64,000 nucleotides of DNA from Clostridium lundense DSM 17049 (GCF_000619945.1 NZ_JHVC01000001.1:715517-779516); one strand, 5' to 3'. Positions 17,840 through 26,747 are shown, counted from the stretch's first letter. Notes: a model not told the origin generated them from the letters alone. Translations and numbers: made by a program.

Positions 17840-18849
17840 TATTTTACCCCTCCTTTTACCTTTTCAGCCTTTTCTAAAACATCCTTTGGAACTTGAATAT
17901 TTAACTTTTTAATTGCATCTTCATTTATAACTAGTTCCATATCCTTTAATGTAGTAAAAGGTATTTCCTGGGGAATATTTCCATTTATAATCTTAACTGC
18001 TATTTCTCCAGTTTGTACTCCTAATTTATAGTAATCTATACCTATAGTAGCTATAGCTCCTGAAACCACATGAGCTTTTTCTCCACCAAATATAGGTATA
18101 TTTTTGCTATAACAAATATTTGTAAGTAGTGGAATTGAAGAAGCCACTGTGTTATCTGTAATTAGGTATAAAGCATCTATTTTCCCAATTATAGAATTTA
18201 AAGATTGGGGTATATCATTGACATTAGTAATTCCAGTGGAGATCACATTTAAATTAAACTCCTTAGAAATAACCTCTGCATCTTTTAATTGAATTTCAGA
18301 ATTTCTTTCACTGGTATTATACATAATACCTATATTTTTAGCCTTTGGTATTAATGTCTTTAATAATTTAAATTGTTCTTTCATTGGTGTCTTATCTGAA
18401 GTTCCTGTTACATTAGTTTGGGGTTTTTCCATAGATTTAGCTAGACCTGATTTAACCGGATCAGTTACTGCAGTAATAACAATTGGTATATTTTTAGTTG
18501 CATTAAAAGCACTTTGTGCTGAAGGCGTACCTATAGCAAATATTAAATCTTCCTTATTAGATACAAAATTTTGAGCGATATTCTGAGATGTTTGCATATC
18601 TCCTTGGGAATTTTGGTAATCTATCTTTATATTTTTCCCATCCTCATATCCTTTTTCTTTTAATGCATCTACAAAACCTTTTCTTGCAGCATCTAACGCT
18701 GGATGCTCTACAATTTGACTAATACCAATCTTTACTACCTTTTTGTCTTTTAGAGAACTTGTTGTTCCTTGAGATTTTGAACAACCTCCAAATAATGAAA
18801 TGCTTAATACTAGTGAAAGTAATACTCCCACTTTTTTCTTTCCTACCAT
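17839..18849 (-). CDS. ABC transporter substrate-binding lipoprotein (PF04392/TrpX-like)
   Basis: A 336-residue lipoprotein: signal peptide VGVLLSLVLSISL with lipobox LFGGC (Cys at about 23), then a two-lobe periplasmic-binding fold of the ABC_sub_bind family (KIGISQIVEHPALDAARKGF). Members import amino acids such as tryptophan or tyrosine. It lies downstream of hutP behind a UAG-rich leader and terminator, so histidine or a histidine-controlled ligand is a fair guess but not shown. AGGAGG precedes the ATG, and UAG triplets overlap both ribosome site and start. Confidence 0.88.
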   Translation of the reverse strand: MVGKKKVGVLLSLVLSISLFGGCSKSQGTTSSLKDKKVVKIGISQIVEHPALDAARKGFVDALKEKGYEDGKNIKIDYQNSQGDMQTSQNIAQNFVSNKEDLIFAIGTPSAQSAFNATKNIPIVITAVTDPVKSGLAKSMEKPQTNVTGTSDKTPMKEQFKLLKTLIPKAKNIGIMYNTSERNSEIQLKDAEVISKEFNLNVISTGITNVNDIPQSLNSIIGKIDALYLITDNTVASSIPLLTNICYSKNIPIFGGEKAHVVSGAIATIGIDYYKLGVQTGEIAVKIINGNIPQEIPFTTLKDMELVINEDAIKKLNIQVPKDVLEKAEKVKGGVK

Positions 18850-19035
18850 ACTACCATCCTCCTAAAATATTTAATTGTAAAATAAAAACTCTCCATAGGG
18901 AGAGTTGCAATACCAAATAAACTTTAATTAAACAAAATTAAAGCTAACTTCCATATTCCCTACCTAACTACCATACTACTATATTTAAACTACCATACTA
19001 CTATTTTCAAATCCTACTTTACTACCAACTAACCT
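18842..19035 (-). promoter_or_regulatory. UAG-repeat leader between hutP and the ABC transporter operon
   Basis: On the minus strand the leader holds about twelve UAG triplets between 19035 and 18944, including two 17-bp direct copies of ATAGTAGTATGGTAGTT (19004-18988 and 18982-18966) and TAGTTAGGTAGG. A third partial copy, TAGTATGGTAGG (18853-18842), overlaps the start codon of the binding-protein gene. HutP of Bacillus binds NAG triplets in hut mRNA in the presence of histidine; a hutP-family gene is immediately upstream. A terminator lies in the middle. Confidence 0.65.
18881..18906 (-). terminator. Leader terminator before the ABC transporter operon
   Basis: Minus strand AACTCTCC, loop CTAT, GGAGAGTT, then TTTATTTT. 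It separates the UAG cluster from the binding-protein start, so it fits an attenuator controlled by an RNA-binding protein. Confidence 0.85.
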
Positions 19036-19098
19036 TAATGTTATTGAAGAATATTTTATAACATCTTTCATATTTTGTCAATACACTTTTTAAAAATT

Positions 19099-19518
19099 TT
19101 AATATAAATCTGGTATAGAACGATGTCCTAGTCCTATTACGATATCATTTAAATGTAAAAGTCCAATACTCATAAATATACATACACTTAAATGCTCTCC
19201 ACACCTAGCTATACCTATTTTTCCACCTACATTTAAACCATTTGCCTTAGTAGACACCTGCATTATAGCCTCCCTTGTTGCACCTGCTACTGCTCCGTCA
19301 TGCACATGATAATCTTTTATAAGCCCACATCTTTTTGATGCCACCAATGCTCTTTCTACAATCTTAGTTATAGAATTATTTAAATTTCCACCTACATCAA
19401 CTGCTACAGTTATTATACCTTTCTTTTTAAAGTTTTCTTCCAATCCCTTTTCGTCTTCCCTTGAAGATATGGCCATTTGAACAGAAGCCTTTGCAACATC
19501 TATGCTATCAATTTTCAT
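19099..19518 (-). CDS. hutP: HutP-family RNA-binding antiterminator
   Basis: A 139-residue protein of the HutP family: ERALVASKRCGLIKDYHVHDGAVAGATREAIMQV aligns with the Bacillus HutP core (AIETASKKSGVI...HATMEAL), followed by KIGIARCGEH and FMSIGLLHLNDIVIGLGHRSI. HutP forms hexamers that, with L-histidine and Mg2+, bind NAG triplets in nascent RNA and prevent termination. No hut degradation genes are here; instead an ABC transporter with a UAG-rich leader follows. AAGGAGG precedes the ATG. Confidence 0.85.
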   Translation of the reverse strand: MKIDSIDVAKASVQMAISSREDEKGLEENFKKKGIITVAVDVGGNLNNSITKIVERALVASKRCGLIKDYHVHDGAVAGATREAIMQVSTKANGLNVGGKIGIARCGEHLSVCIFMSIGLLHLNDIVIGLGHRSIPDLY

Positions 19519-19587
19519 ATTAGGTCCTCCTTAGTGTTAGACACATTATTTTTTATCTTCTTTTATTTTATCATAAAATAACATACA

Positions 19588-20937
19588 TTAATAATTACTT
19601 CTATAATTTTTAAATTTTTTTCTAAAGAAAATATACATTAAAATTCCGTCAACACCCCATTGTAGATTAGTTATCCACCAGATATAAGTAACTGGTTTTT
19701 TTAAGCAATATATAAAATAAAATGTTAATGGCAATCTTATAAACCAACCACTAATTAAAGATATTATAAATGGCACTTTTGCATCTCCCATTCCCTTTAA
19801 GCTACCACAAAATACATTGGAAATAGCTATAAATGGCTGTTCTATAGAACCAATAAGTAGACATGCAGCTGTAAGATTTATGACCTGTGTTTCCCCTCCT
19901 TTTATAAACATTTCCGCTAATAAATTAGGCATTGTTATAAATAGTATAAAAAAAAACGAAATCATCCCAAGGGAAAGAAGGCTACATTGATATGCATATT
20001 TTCTTGCTCCCTTTAAATCTCTCTCTCCTACCTTTATTCCAACTAAAGTAGTAGCCGCAATACCTATGCCGACACTTGGCATAACCGATAATCCTTCTAT
20101 ATTATTTGCTATTTGGTTTGCTGCAACAGAAGCAGCTCCTAATCCCATTATCATTGAAGTACAAATCAACCTGCTTATACTATATGACGCTTCCTCAAAA
20201 AAACAAGGAATTGCTATAAAAAGTATTCTTTTAACTTTTTTATAACTGCTTTTTATTTTAAATTTAACTCTTATATCAAATATATCAAAATTTTTTATAA
20301 CATATAAAAATAAATATATTGCTCCAATAAATTGAGAAATTAATGTAGCTATAGCTGCACCTTTTATTCCTAAATTCTTGAAAACCACCCCAAATACTAA
20401 AATAAAATCAAAAAATACTTTACTAACTGAAATAATTATAGACACTTTAAAAGGAGTTATTGTATTTCCAATTCCTCTTAATATAGAATTTAAAATATTT
20501 ACAAATAAGCTAGGCAATAAAGATATGGCTATTATCTTAATATAAATGTCGCCATATTCAAGGACTCTTCCATAAGCTTTAAAAAAATGTAATATTTCAT
20601 TACTGAATATGTATAAAACAGATCCTATTATAGTTGAAAATATTATTCCAATTTTCATTCCTATAAAGGCGTATTCTTTTGCGCTTATTAAATCCCTTCT
20701 TCCAGTACTTCTAGCTATTAATGAGGTTACGGAAATTCCCAACGCAGAAGAAATTACTATATTATAAAAAGTATCTATAATTTCATTACTTAAAGCTACA
20801 GCACTTACCATACTACTTCCGCCAAAATTTCCTATTATCATGATATCAAATATATTCATAAAATTATAAGCTATCATTTCAGCAATTACTGGCAATGATA
20901 TATCTATAACCTCTTTTAATACATTATTTTGTTTCAT
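19588..20937 (-). CDS. MATE-family multidrug/cation exporter
   Basis: A 449-residue protein with twelve membrane segments in two MatE halves. Typical features are VIAEMIAYNFMNIFDIMIIGNFGG, PFKVSIIISVSKVFFDFIL, MGLGAASVAANQIANNIEGL and GIGIAATTLVGIKVGERDLKGA. MATE proteins exchange Na+ or H+ for drugs or metabolites; the substrate is unknown. The gene stands alone between hutP and the divergent amidase gene, with GAGGTG before the ATG. Confidence 0.9.
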   Translation of the reverse strand: MKQNNVLKEVIDISLPVIAEMIAYNFMNIFDIMIIGNFGGSSMVSAVALSNEIIDTFYNIVISSALGISVTSLIARSTGRRDLISAKEYAFIGMKIGIIFSTIIGSVLYIFSNEILHFFKAYGRVLEYGDIYIKIIAISLLPSLFVNILNSILRGIGNTITPFKVSIIISVSKVFFDFILVFGVVFKNLGIKGAAIATLISQFIGAIYLFLYVIKNFDIFDIRVKFKIKSSYKKVKRILFIAIPCFFEEASYSISRLICTSMIMGLGAASVAANQIANNIEGLSVMPSVGIGIAATTLVGIKVGERDLKGARKYAYQCSLLSLGMISFFFILFITMPNLLAEMFIKGGETQVINLTAACLLIGSIEQPFIAISNVFCGSLKGMGDAKVPFIISLISGWFIRLPLTFYFIYCLKKPVTYIWWITNLQWGVDGILMYIFFRKKFKNYRSNY

Positions 20938-21121
20938 TTTAAAAATTCACCTCATGATGCAATTAATACCATTATTAAAATATATTAAAGGTTTCACTTT
21001 TTTAATCTAAAATTTTAGAATTTACCAAAACATTTAACCTTTAAAATATTATTTTTAGGTAACAATATATGAAGATAAGGTAATTTTCTTAATTGTAAGT
21101 TTAGGAGGTGCCTATTTACTT

Positions 21122-22306
21122 ATGAAAAAACGGCATAAACATATAACCTATATATTGTTAATTATTTTTATTTCTCTATATTGTAGCTTTTATATAAAAT
21201 CAACTAGTACCATTTCTAATTTCCCTTTGTTTTCTCCAAATAAAGAAGAATTCAAGGAAGAAATTGAAAAAATATATGGCGACCGATGTAAAGTGCTTTT
21301 AAATGGTGATTTAAATTCCTTACCTCAATACTTTGACACTTCACAAAAATATGGTAAGTGGGCATTAGAGCATGAAGTACAAAGAGTAAAATATCTAAAA
21401 CAATGGGCTTACCAAAGAGGAATTGTTTTTACTAATATAAATTCCTCTGTAATATTAAATAAAGCTTATAATACTAAAAAAAATGGAGTTAGACTACTTT
21501 TAAAGGAAATTTATAAGTTTGATTATATGTACAAAGAAGATAAAACTCCCATAATAAATTCTTTTGGAGTAGGCATAAGACATACTGTTGATTTAGTAAA
21601 AAAGGATGACAATTGGGTTATATACACAGATTGGTACACTGACTGTTTTGAAGATGGCTTAAAAGCTTATACTAGAGATATAAAACAAATAGATCTTTCT
21701 AAATCAGAAATATATGATTTACCAAATTGTCCCAGAGACCTAAATAATATTAGTGCTGGCAGATATAATAGAATCAGTGCTGTGGAATATGCAGATAAAT
21801 ATTGCGGAGCTTCCTTAGAAGAAGGATCAGATTATAAATATAATAAAAAATATAAGGATTTTAATGGAATTGGTGGCGATTGTACTAATTATGCCTCTCA
21901 AGTATTAGGTGATAAAGAAGCTGGAGGACTCCGACAAGATGGAAATTGGTATTGCACATATCATAGATATGGCGGTGGAGAAGGAAGTAGTGCTTGGGTT
22001 AATGCAGATGCTTTTAGAAATTACTTAATATATAGCGGAAAAGGCTCTTTAGTGAAAAAAGGAACTTTCAAGCAACTTGCTCTTCCTACAGAAAGTTGTC
22101 CCTTAGGCATAGTTCAAAAATTAGAGTTTGGTGATTTAATTTGTTATGCTAAAGGGCACGATATAGATCACTTTGCTGTAATAACAGGTTTTGATTCCCA
22201 TGGATATCCATTGATAAATTCTCATACCACAGATAGATATCATGTTCCTTGGGATTTAGGTTGGGGTGACAAAAATATAAACTTTCATTTAGTCCATATA
22301 AGATAA
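21122..22306 (+). CDS. Amidase_6-domain surface protein (putative cell-wall amidase)
   Basis: A 394-residue protein with an N-terminal membrane anchor or signal (about residues 8-25) and a C-terminal Amidase_6 domain (about 215-394) containing GIGGDCTNYASQVL, HRYGGGEGSSAWVNADAF and DIDHFAVITGFDSHGYPLINSH, which supply the Cys and His of an NlpC/P60-like papain fold. Probably cleaves or binds peptidoglycan stem peptides outside the cell. Two polysaccharide deacetylase genes follow directly, suggesting a wall-modification cluster. AGGAGGTG lies upstream. Confidence 0.82.
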   Translation: MKKRHKHITYILLIIFISLYCSFYIKSTSTISNFPLFSPNKEEFKEEIEKIYGDRCKVLLNGDLNSLPQYFDTSQKYGKWALEHEVQRVKYLKQWAYQRGIVFTNINSSVILNKAYNTKKNGVRLLLKEIYKFDYMYKEDKTPIINSFGVGIRHTVDLVKKDDNWVIYTDWYTDCFEDGLKAYTRDIKQIDLSKSEIYDLPNCPRDLNNISAGRYNRISAVEYADKYCGASLEEGSDYKYNKKYKDFNGIGGDCTNYASQVLGDKEAGGLRQDGNWYCTYHRYGGGEGSSAWVNADAFRNYLIYSGKGSLVKKGTFKQLALPTESCPLGIVQKLEFGDLICYAKGHDIDHFAVITGFDSHGYPLINSHTTDRYHVPWDLGWGDKNINFHLVHIR

Positions 22307-22340
22307 AATATATAATAAATTAGAAAGTAGATGAATTCAA

Positions 22341-23114
22341 TTGAAGAACAATGTTATTAGTAAAAGAAGATTAAACTTTTATATAATACTTTTTTTAATA
22401 GTAATATTTTCTGTAATTTATAAATTTACCATTAATAAGGATGTTTATAGTAAAAATTATAATTCTGATATAAAAAGTGTAGTTGACATTGATGATGATA
22501 AAAAAATAGTTTATTTAACTTTTGATGACGGCCCAACTCATGTAGTAACAAATCAATTATTGGATATTTTAAAAAAGTTTAATGTAAAAGCTACCTTCTT
22601 CGTAGTGGGAAAAGAAATAGAAGGAACAGAAGATATTCTATTAAGAATATATAAAGAAGGTCATGGTATTGGTCTTCACACTTATTCTCACAACTATAAA
22701 AAATTATATTCTAGTGAAGAAATATTTATAGATGAAATGCTTAAAACTAGAGAAAAAGTAAAAGATATTACAGGGTATTCATCTAACATAATAAGATTTC
22801 CTGGTGGTAGTGCAAAACACCTTAATTCAGCCTTTTTAGAAAAACTTCATAAAAATAATTTAAAAGTATTTGACTGGAATGTCAACTTATGCGATGGAGT
22901 AAATCCTAATTTATCTACATATAGATTGTTAGATAATGCCAAAAAGTATAGGAAAAGTTATTCAAGACTTATAGTTCTTATGCACTGTAATTTTAATAAT
23001 AAAAATACAGTAAAAGCCCTTCCGAAAATAATAGAATATTACAAGGATTTAGGCTATGAATTTAAACCTCTAACTAATGAATGTGAAGAATATTATTATA
23101 AATTTAAAAAATAG
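22341..23114 (+). CDS. Polysaccharide deacetylase (NodB/CE4), membrane-anchored, copy 1
   Basis: A 257-residue CE4 protein with an N-terminal membrane segment (about 12-27) and a NodB domain from about residue 55: VYLTFDDGPTH (catalytic Asp and metal Asp), HTYSHNY (metal histidines), RFPGGS and VLMHCNF. It removes N-acetyl groups from peptidoglycan or another glycan. TTG is the only plausible start; the ribosome site is weak, suggesting coupling to the upstream amidase gene 34 bp away. It is a close paralogue of the next gene. Confidence 0.88.
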   Translation: MKNNVISKRRLNFYIILFLIVIFSVIYKFTINKDVYSKNYNSDIKSVVDIDDDKKIVYLTFDDGPTHVVTNQLLDILKKFNVKATFFVVGKEIEGTEDILLRIYKEGHGIGLHTYSHNYKKLYSSEEIFIDEMLKTREKVKDITGYSSNIIRFPGGSAKHLNSAFLEKLHKNNLKVFDWNVNLCDGVNPNLSTYRLLDNAKKYRKSYSRLIVLMHCNFNNKNTVKALPKIIEYYKDLGYEFKPLTNECEEYYYKFKK

Positions 23115-23205
23115 GAAGAGTTTATTTCTGCCTATTTTTATATTTAACATCAATATTTTTTTCTCACATATATTAATATATAATAAAATTTTAAAAGGTG
23201 ATTTT

Positions 23206-23910
23206 ATGTTTTCCTATAATTTTTTTAATACAAACTATTCTATAGCAAATTCTAATGTAATAAACACACCTAATATAAATGTCTATTTAAATCATAAAAA
23301 ATTAGTTTATTTAACTTTTGATGACGGTCCAGCCTATATAGTAACAGATGAAATTTTAAATATTTTAAAAAATTATAATGTAAAAGCCACATTCTTTGTA
23401 GTTGGAAAAGAAATTCAAAATAAAGAGAATATCTTATTAAGAATATATAAAGAAGGTCATAGTATTGGCCTTCATAGCTATTCACATGATTATAAAAAAT
23501 TATACTCTGCTGAAGAAATTTTTATAAATGAAATGATTACAACCAGAGAAAAAGTAAAAAGTGTTACAGGATATACTTCTACTATCATAAGATTCCCTGG
23601 GGGAAGTATGCGACATCTAGACTCAGATTTTTTAGAAAAGCTGCATAATAACAGTTTCAAAGTTTATGATTGGAATATTAGCTTGTCTGATGGTACTTAT
23701 CCTAACCTCTCTCCAGATGAATTATTATCTATTGCCAAAAGCTGCACTAGAGCTTCTCCAATTCTTATAGTTCTTATGCACTGTAATTTTTGCAACGAAA
23801 ATACCGCAAAAGTATTGCCTAGCATAATAAAATATTATAAAAATTTAGGATATGAATTTAAAACAATAAATAATGATACTGAAGAATACTATTTTACATT
23901 TTCTAAATAG
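23206..23910 (+). CDS. Polysaccharide deacetylase (NodB/CE4), copy 2
   Basis: A 234-residue paralogue of the preceding protein: VYLTFDDGPAY, HSYSHDY, RFPGGSMRH and VLMHCNF are all present. The start at 23206 follows AAAAGGTG; the reading frame extends upstream but without a ribosome site and would overlap the first deacetylase. It then lacks the N-terminal membrane segment of copy 1 and shows no clear signal peptide, so it may act inside the cell or in the spore. A recent tandem duplication is likely. Confidence 0.85.
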   Translation: MFSYNFFNTNYSIANSNVINTPNINVYLNHKKLVYLTFDDGPAYIVTDEILNILKNYNVKATFFVVGKEIQNKENILLRIYKEGHSIGLHSYSHDYKKLYSAEEIFINEMITTREKVKSVTGYTSTIIRFPGGSMRHLDSDFLEKLHNNSFKVYDWNISLSDGTYPNLSPDELLSIAKSCTRASPILIVLMHCNFCNENTAKVLPSIIKYYKNLGYEFKTINNDTEEYYFTFSK

Positions 23911-24120
23911 GTAGAATAAACTCTACCTATTTTAATCTTAGTTATAAAATTATAATACTTTTTAGGAAAGATTTAAATTGTCTCTTTAATCAATCACAGT
24001 TGAATTTTTGTTGTCATAATATATATTATACAAACTATTATTTTAATAAAAAAGACTCAATATTTAATTATAACATTATTTACTTTTAAAAATTTAATTA
24101 TTAAGGAAAGTGAATATAAA

Positions 24121-24705
24121 TTGAATATGGAAAAAACCATGAAATATAATAACTGTGATTCTTTTGTAATAAAAACAACTGAGTCCAAATGTGATATTAA
24201 ACCTATAAATTCAAATATAGCTTTTAATCCAATTTCCGTATCAATTTTACCTCCAAATGTAAATTGGTTCGATATGGAAGATTTTACTTCAAAGAAGTAT
24301 GGGCCTTTTGAATTTAATTTTATAAATGCAAATAACAACATCATAGCTGGAGTATCCTTCTATATCTCTTATAACTCTCATGGAATCTTTAACTCTACTG
24401 GTCACTATTTAGCTGATGCAACTGTTTCTCCAATGGCGATATTTTGTAATCCCGGATATTATATTACTTGTAATGTTACTGCTAGTGATCCAATAAATTA
24501 TGGTACTAAAACAAATCCAATAGCTGGTGTAAATTTAAAAATACAAATGGAAGTTATAAGTTATAATAAACTAATATTAGAAGAAAATTACCATTCCTTA
24601 ACAAATTTAATTTCTTCAGATAATTTAAACGCAGTAGAGAAATATTTAATTGTTAACATCCGTGGGGATGGGGTGGCCTCCGTAATTTCTGGTTATAGTT
24701 ATTAG
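24121..24705 (+). CDS. Unknown protein, 194 residues, acidic and Asn-rich
   Basis: No family recognised. The protein is soluble with no signal peptide or membrane segment. It is rich in Asn, Ile and Ser, and looks beta-rich in the middle (KYGPFEFNFINANNNIIAGV, YISYNSHGIFNSTGHYLADA, FCNPGYYITCNVTA). TTG at 24121 is the likely start with AAGGAAAG upstream; an ATG two codons on is an alternative. It follows the deacetylase cluster after a 210-bp gap and has its own strong terminator. A sporulation or surface role is possible but unproven. Confidence 0.7.
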   Translation: MNMEKTMKYNNCDSFVIKTTESKCDIKPINSNIAFNPISVSILPPNVNWFDMEDFTSKKYGPFEFNFINANNNIIAGVSFYISYNSHGIFNSTGHYLADATVSPMAIFCNPGYYITCNVTASDPINYGTKTNPIAGVNLKIQMEVISYNKLILEENYHSLTNLISSDNLNAVEKYLIVNIRGDGVASVISGYSY

Positions 24706-24710
24706 ACCTC

Positions 24711-24760
24711 CATTCAACAAAGGAAACTAAATATTTAGTTGCCTTTGTTGAATTTTATTC
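24711..24760 (+). terminator. Intrinsic terminator after the unknown 194-residue protein
   Basis: ATTCAACAAAGG pairs exactly with CCTTTGTTGAAT, followed by TTTTATT. The gap to 25024 otherwise holds a weak hairpin (about 24889-24917) and an att-like sequence at 24952-24988, with no gene. Confidence 0.85.
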
Positions 24761-24951
24761 CACCTTAAACATTATGTTTCTCGGTAATTGTGAAACCTAA
24801 CGATGTGAGTATGCAATGCAGTATATTTGATCATCGTGCCTTGGCAAACAATAAATTCCTTCTATTTTAGATAACTTAAATATTGAAAAAATGGTCTAAA
24901 CATTGCTGTTTAAACCATCCCTATCAACTATCAATTGGGTTGTCGTTACAC

Positions 24952-24988
24952 TATCTTAGTTGTCCAATAGAGACTACATAGGATGTGT
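24952..24988. other. Second att-like sequence
   Basis: TATCTTAGTTGTCCAAT (24952-24968) matches 16 of 17 bases of the right flank of the mobile element (39763-39779), and TACATAGGATGTGT (24975-24988) matches the element's left arm at 26446-26459. It may be an older or alternative left attachment site, which would place the AraC-type gene inside an element. Confidence 0.5.
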
Positions 24989-25023
24989 CAGCTTTATCCT
25001 TTTACCCAATGAATTTTTTATAA

Positions 25024-25869
25024 TTATTTAGGGATAACAGGAACCCATAACTCATGTCTTGGCTTATGTTTTGGACCATAATAACATTCAATACATGGTA
25101 AATTAGCAAGTTCATAACCTGAAGTAGGAATCCATTCTGAATATAAACGTTTCCATGCATCTACAACATTAGGGAAAACTGCCCATGTGCTTTGTGGAAT
25201 TATAAGAGTTTCCATATCATTAGGAACCTCACCTTCGTATCTTATTCCCATAAAGTAGTCAAATTCTTCATCTGTAATTGCTGCCTCTTTTCCGCATATT
25301 CCTAGAATGCCTTCAAGCTTACATTTTGGATTTTCCCATGACATATCAATCAACTTTTGCATAAATCCATCTTTTTTCGCACAGTTCCAAAGTGTTGGAA
25401 TTGTTTTAAATGCTCTGCTTGTCTTTACTCTTTTACTTTTACCTATTACTCTTAATTCAAAATCAAGGTTCTCAATCCTATACTCCATTTCTACATCCCC
25501 TTTAATAGATATTTGAAAAGAGATTCGTGGAAAGGCTTTTAATTGCACTCCTTTATTACGAGCTTCAGATGGCTTTATTTCATGTATTTTACGAAAAGCT
25601 CGTGCGAATGAGTCAGGAGATTCATATCCATATTTAATGGCAACATCTATAATACGAATATCAGTTTTTTGAATTTCAAAAGCAGCAAGTGTTATCCGTC
25701 TACGCCTAATATATTCTGAAAGGGAAATGCCACTAATAGAGGAAAACATTCTTGAAAAATGATACTCTGAACAGTACGCTTCTGCTGCAATTTTGGTATA
25801 ATCTATCTCGTCATCTAGATGACTTTCAATGTAATCCAATGCACGATTCATTCTCTCCAACCAGTCCAT
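25024..25869 (-). CDS. AraC-family regulator with GyrI-like effector domain
   Basis: A 281-residue protein. Residues 1-105 form the double helix-turn-helix AraC domain (DEIDYTKIAAEAYCSEYHFSRMF and RIIDVAIKYGYESPDSFARAFRKIHEIKPSEAR). Residues 125-281 match the GyrI/Bacterial_transcription_regulator effector domain (FELRVIGKSKRVKTSRAF; WAVFPNVVDAWKRLYSEWIP). Such proteins sense drugs or small hydrophobic ligands. The codon use looks richer in G+C than nearby genes, and the gene lies between two att-like sites, so it may be cargo of a degenerate element. GAGGTG precedes the ATG. Confidence 0.88.
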   Translation of the reverse strand: MDWLERMNRALDYIESHLDDEIDYTKIAAEAYCSEYHFSRMFSSISGISLSEYIRRRRITLAAFEIQKTDIRIIDVAIKYGYESPDSFARAFRKIHEIKPSEARNKGVQLKAFPRISFQISIKGDVEMEYRIENLDFELRVIGKSKRVKTSRAFKTIPTLWNCAKKDGFMQKLIDMSWENPKCKLEGILGICGKEAAITDEEFDYFMGIRYEGEVPNDMETLIIPQSTWAVFPNVVDAWKRLYSEWIPTSGYELANLPCIECYYGPKHKPRHELWVPVIPK

Positions 25870-26329
25870 GCCTTCACCTCTTTCTATATTTAATATACAT
25901 GAAATAGAAATTGCAAAACCGACATTTCATGCACAAAGATGCAGGTATCTTAACTATTCTCTTTTTTATATCTTGATAAATATAATAATATTATATTATG
26001 GCTGTATTCCAAATTCAATTTGCCAAATAAAATTACCTTGTTGGATTTGATAATTTAATAATAACATCAGTATTAAGTTAAACCCATAACGTAAAATGAT
26101 GATATATCCTGATTTAGCTTTTTTCCAAGTTTTTGGCATTTGTAACCGCTAATTTTGTACATTCATCATCTAAATTTTTCACAATTTCAAATGGAATGGA
26201 AAGGTTGAGATGTTTATTCTTACCCTATAAATGTCAAATATCTTCACAATGTTAATATCTGTTTTCAGTGATGCAGCAAAATCCTCTTTCAAGCTTTCAG
26301 TAGGCTGAATATAGAACTTCAAAACAAAG
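25870..26329. other. Gap with no intact gene; possible decayed coding remnant
   Basis: No ORF with a ribosome site was found. On the minus strand near 26315-26220 a stretch of about 31 open codons (PTESLKEDFAASLKTDI...) reads like protein-coding sequence, then runs into stops in all frames, as in a decayed gene. Its family is not recognised. Confidence 0.3.
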
Positions 26330-26378
26330 AGAAAAATCACCTATCACGCAATGATTAGTGATTTTTCTCTTATTTAAC
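26328..26378. terminator. Strong intrinsic terminator
   Basis: GAGAAAAATCAC pairs exactly with GTGATTTTTCTC, then TTATTT. It lies about 70 bp outside the left end of the mobile element. Confidence 0.8.
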
Positions 26379-26444
26379 AAATATTCTTTAAAAATTCACT
26401 GTATAGTATAGAATTGTTAGCAAATTTTTGTAGTCAAACAAAGA

Positions 26445-26459
26445 GTACATAGGATGTGT
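26445..26459. other. Left attachment site (attL) of the mobile element
   Basis: GTA core followed by CATAGGATGTGT, the inverse complement of the right-end arm. The left flank AACAAAGA belongs to the chromosome. Confidence 0.7.
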
Positions 26460-26468
26460 TATTTTTGA

Positions 26469-26496
26469 TTTAAAATCCTGCTTTAAAAAGCAGGAT
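26469..26496 (-). terminator. Terminator after the leftmost element gene
   Basis: Minus strand ATCCTGCTT / AAAGCAGGAT stem followed by TTTAAA, directly after the 57-residue protein's stop. Confidence 0.65.
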
Positions 26497-26498
26497 GG

Positions 26499-26672
26499 CT
26501 ATAGTTGACCGGTTACAATGTAGTAGGTTTCCGGACTTATCAACTCATTATCTTTTAAAATTTCTGCCACATTACTTCCGAAATCTGCCGGACTATTAAG
26601 ATTGTTTGCTAGAGTTACAATCCTACTTATTATTTCATTGTAATTTATAGCTTTCTCAAAATCATCATACAT
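26499..26672 (-). CDS. Small protein of the mobile element, 57 residues
   Basis: Starts MYDDFEKAINYNEIISRIVT and ends SPETYYIVTGQL. The ATG at 26672 lies downstream of TAGGAGGTG, so the longer frame from 26732 is unlikely to be used. Mostly helical, acidic, no membrane segment. No family recognised. Last gene of the element at its left end. Confidence 0.6.
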   Translation of the reverse strand: MYDDFEKAINYNEIISRIVTLANNLNSPADFGSNVAEILKDNELISPETYYIVTGQL

Positions 26673-26747
26673 AATATGTAAACACCTCCTATTTTTATGA
26701 TGATTATAGCGCCGATTAGCCACAAAGTCCATACCTTATATAAAATA

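Noticed and set aside
18944..19035. TRAP binding site (GAG/UAG repeats)
   Set aside because: TRAP sites have 2-3 nt spacing and need an mtrB gene; here spacing is mixed, mainly 1 to 5 nt, and a hutP-family gene is adjacent.
18842..19080. T-box leader before the ABC transporter
   Set aside because: No AGGGTGGNACCGCG-type T-box sequence or specifier loop is present; the UAG clusters and hutP fit better.
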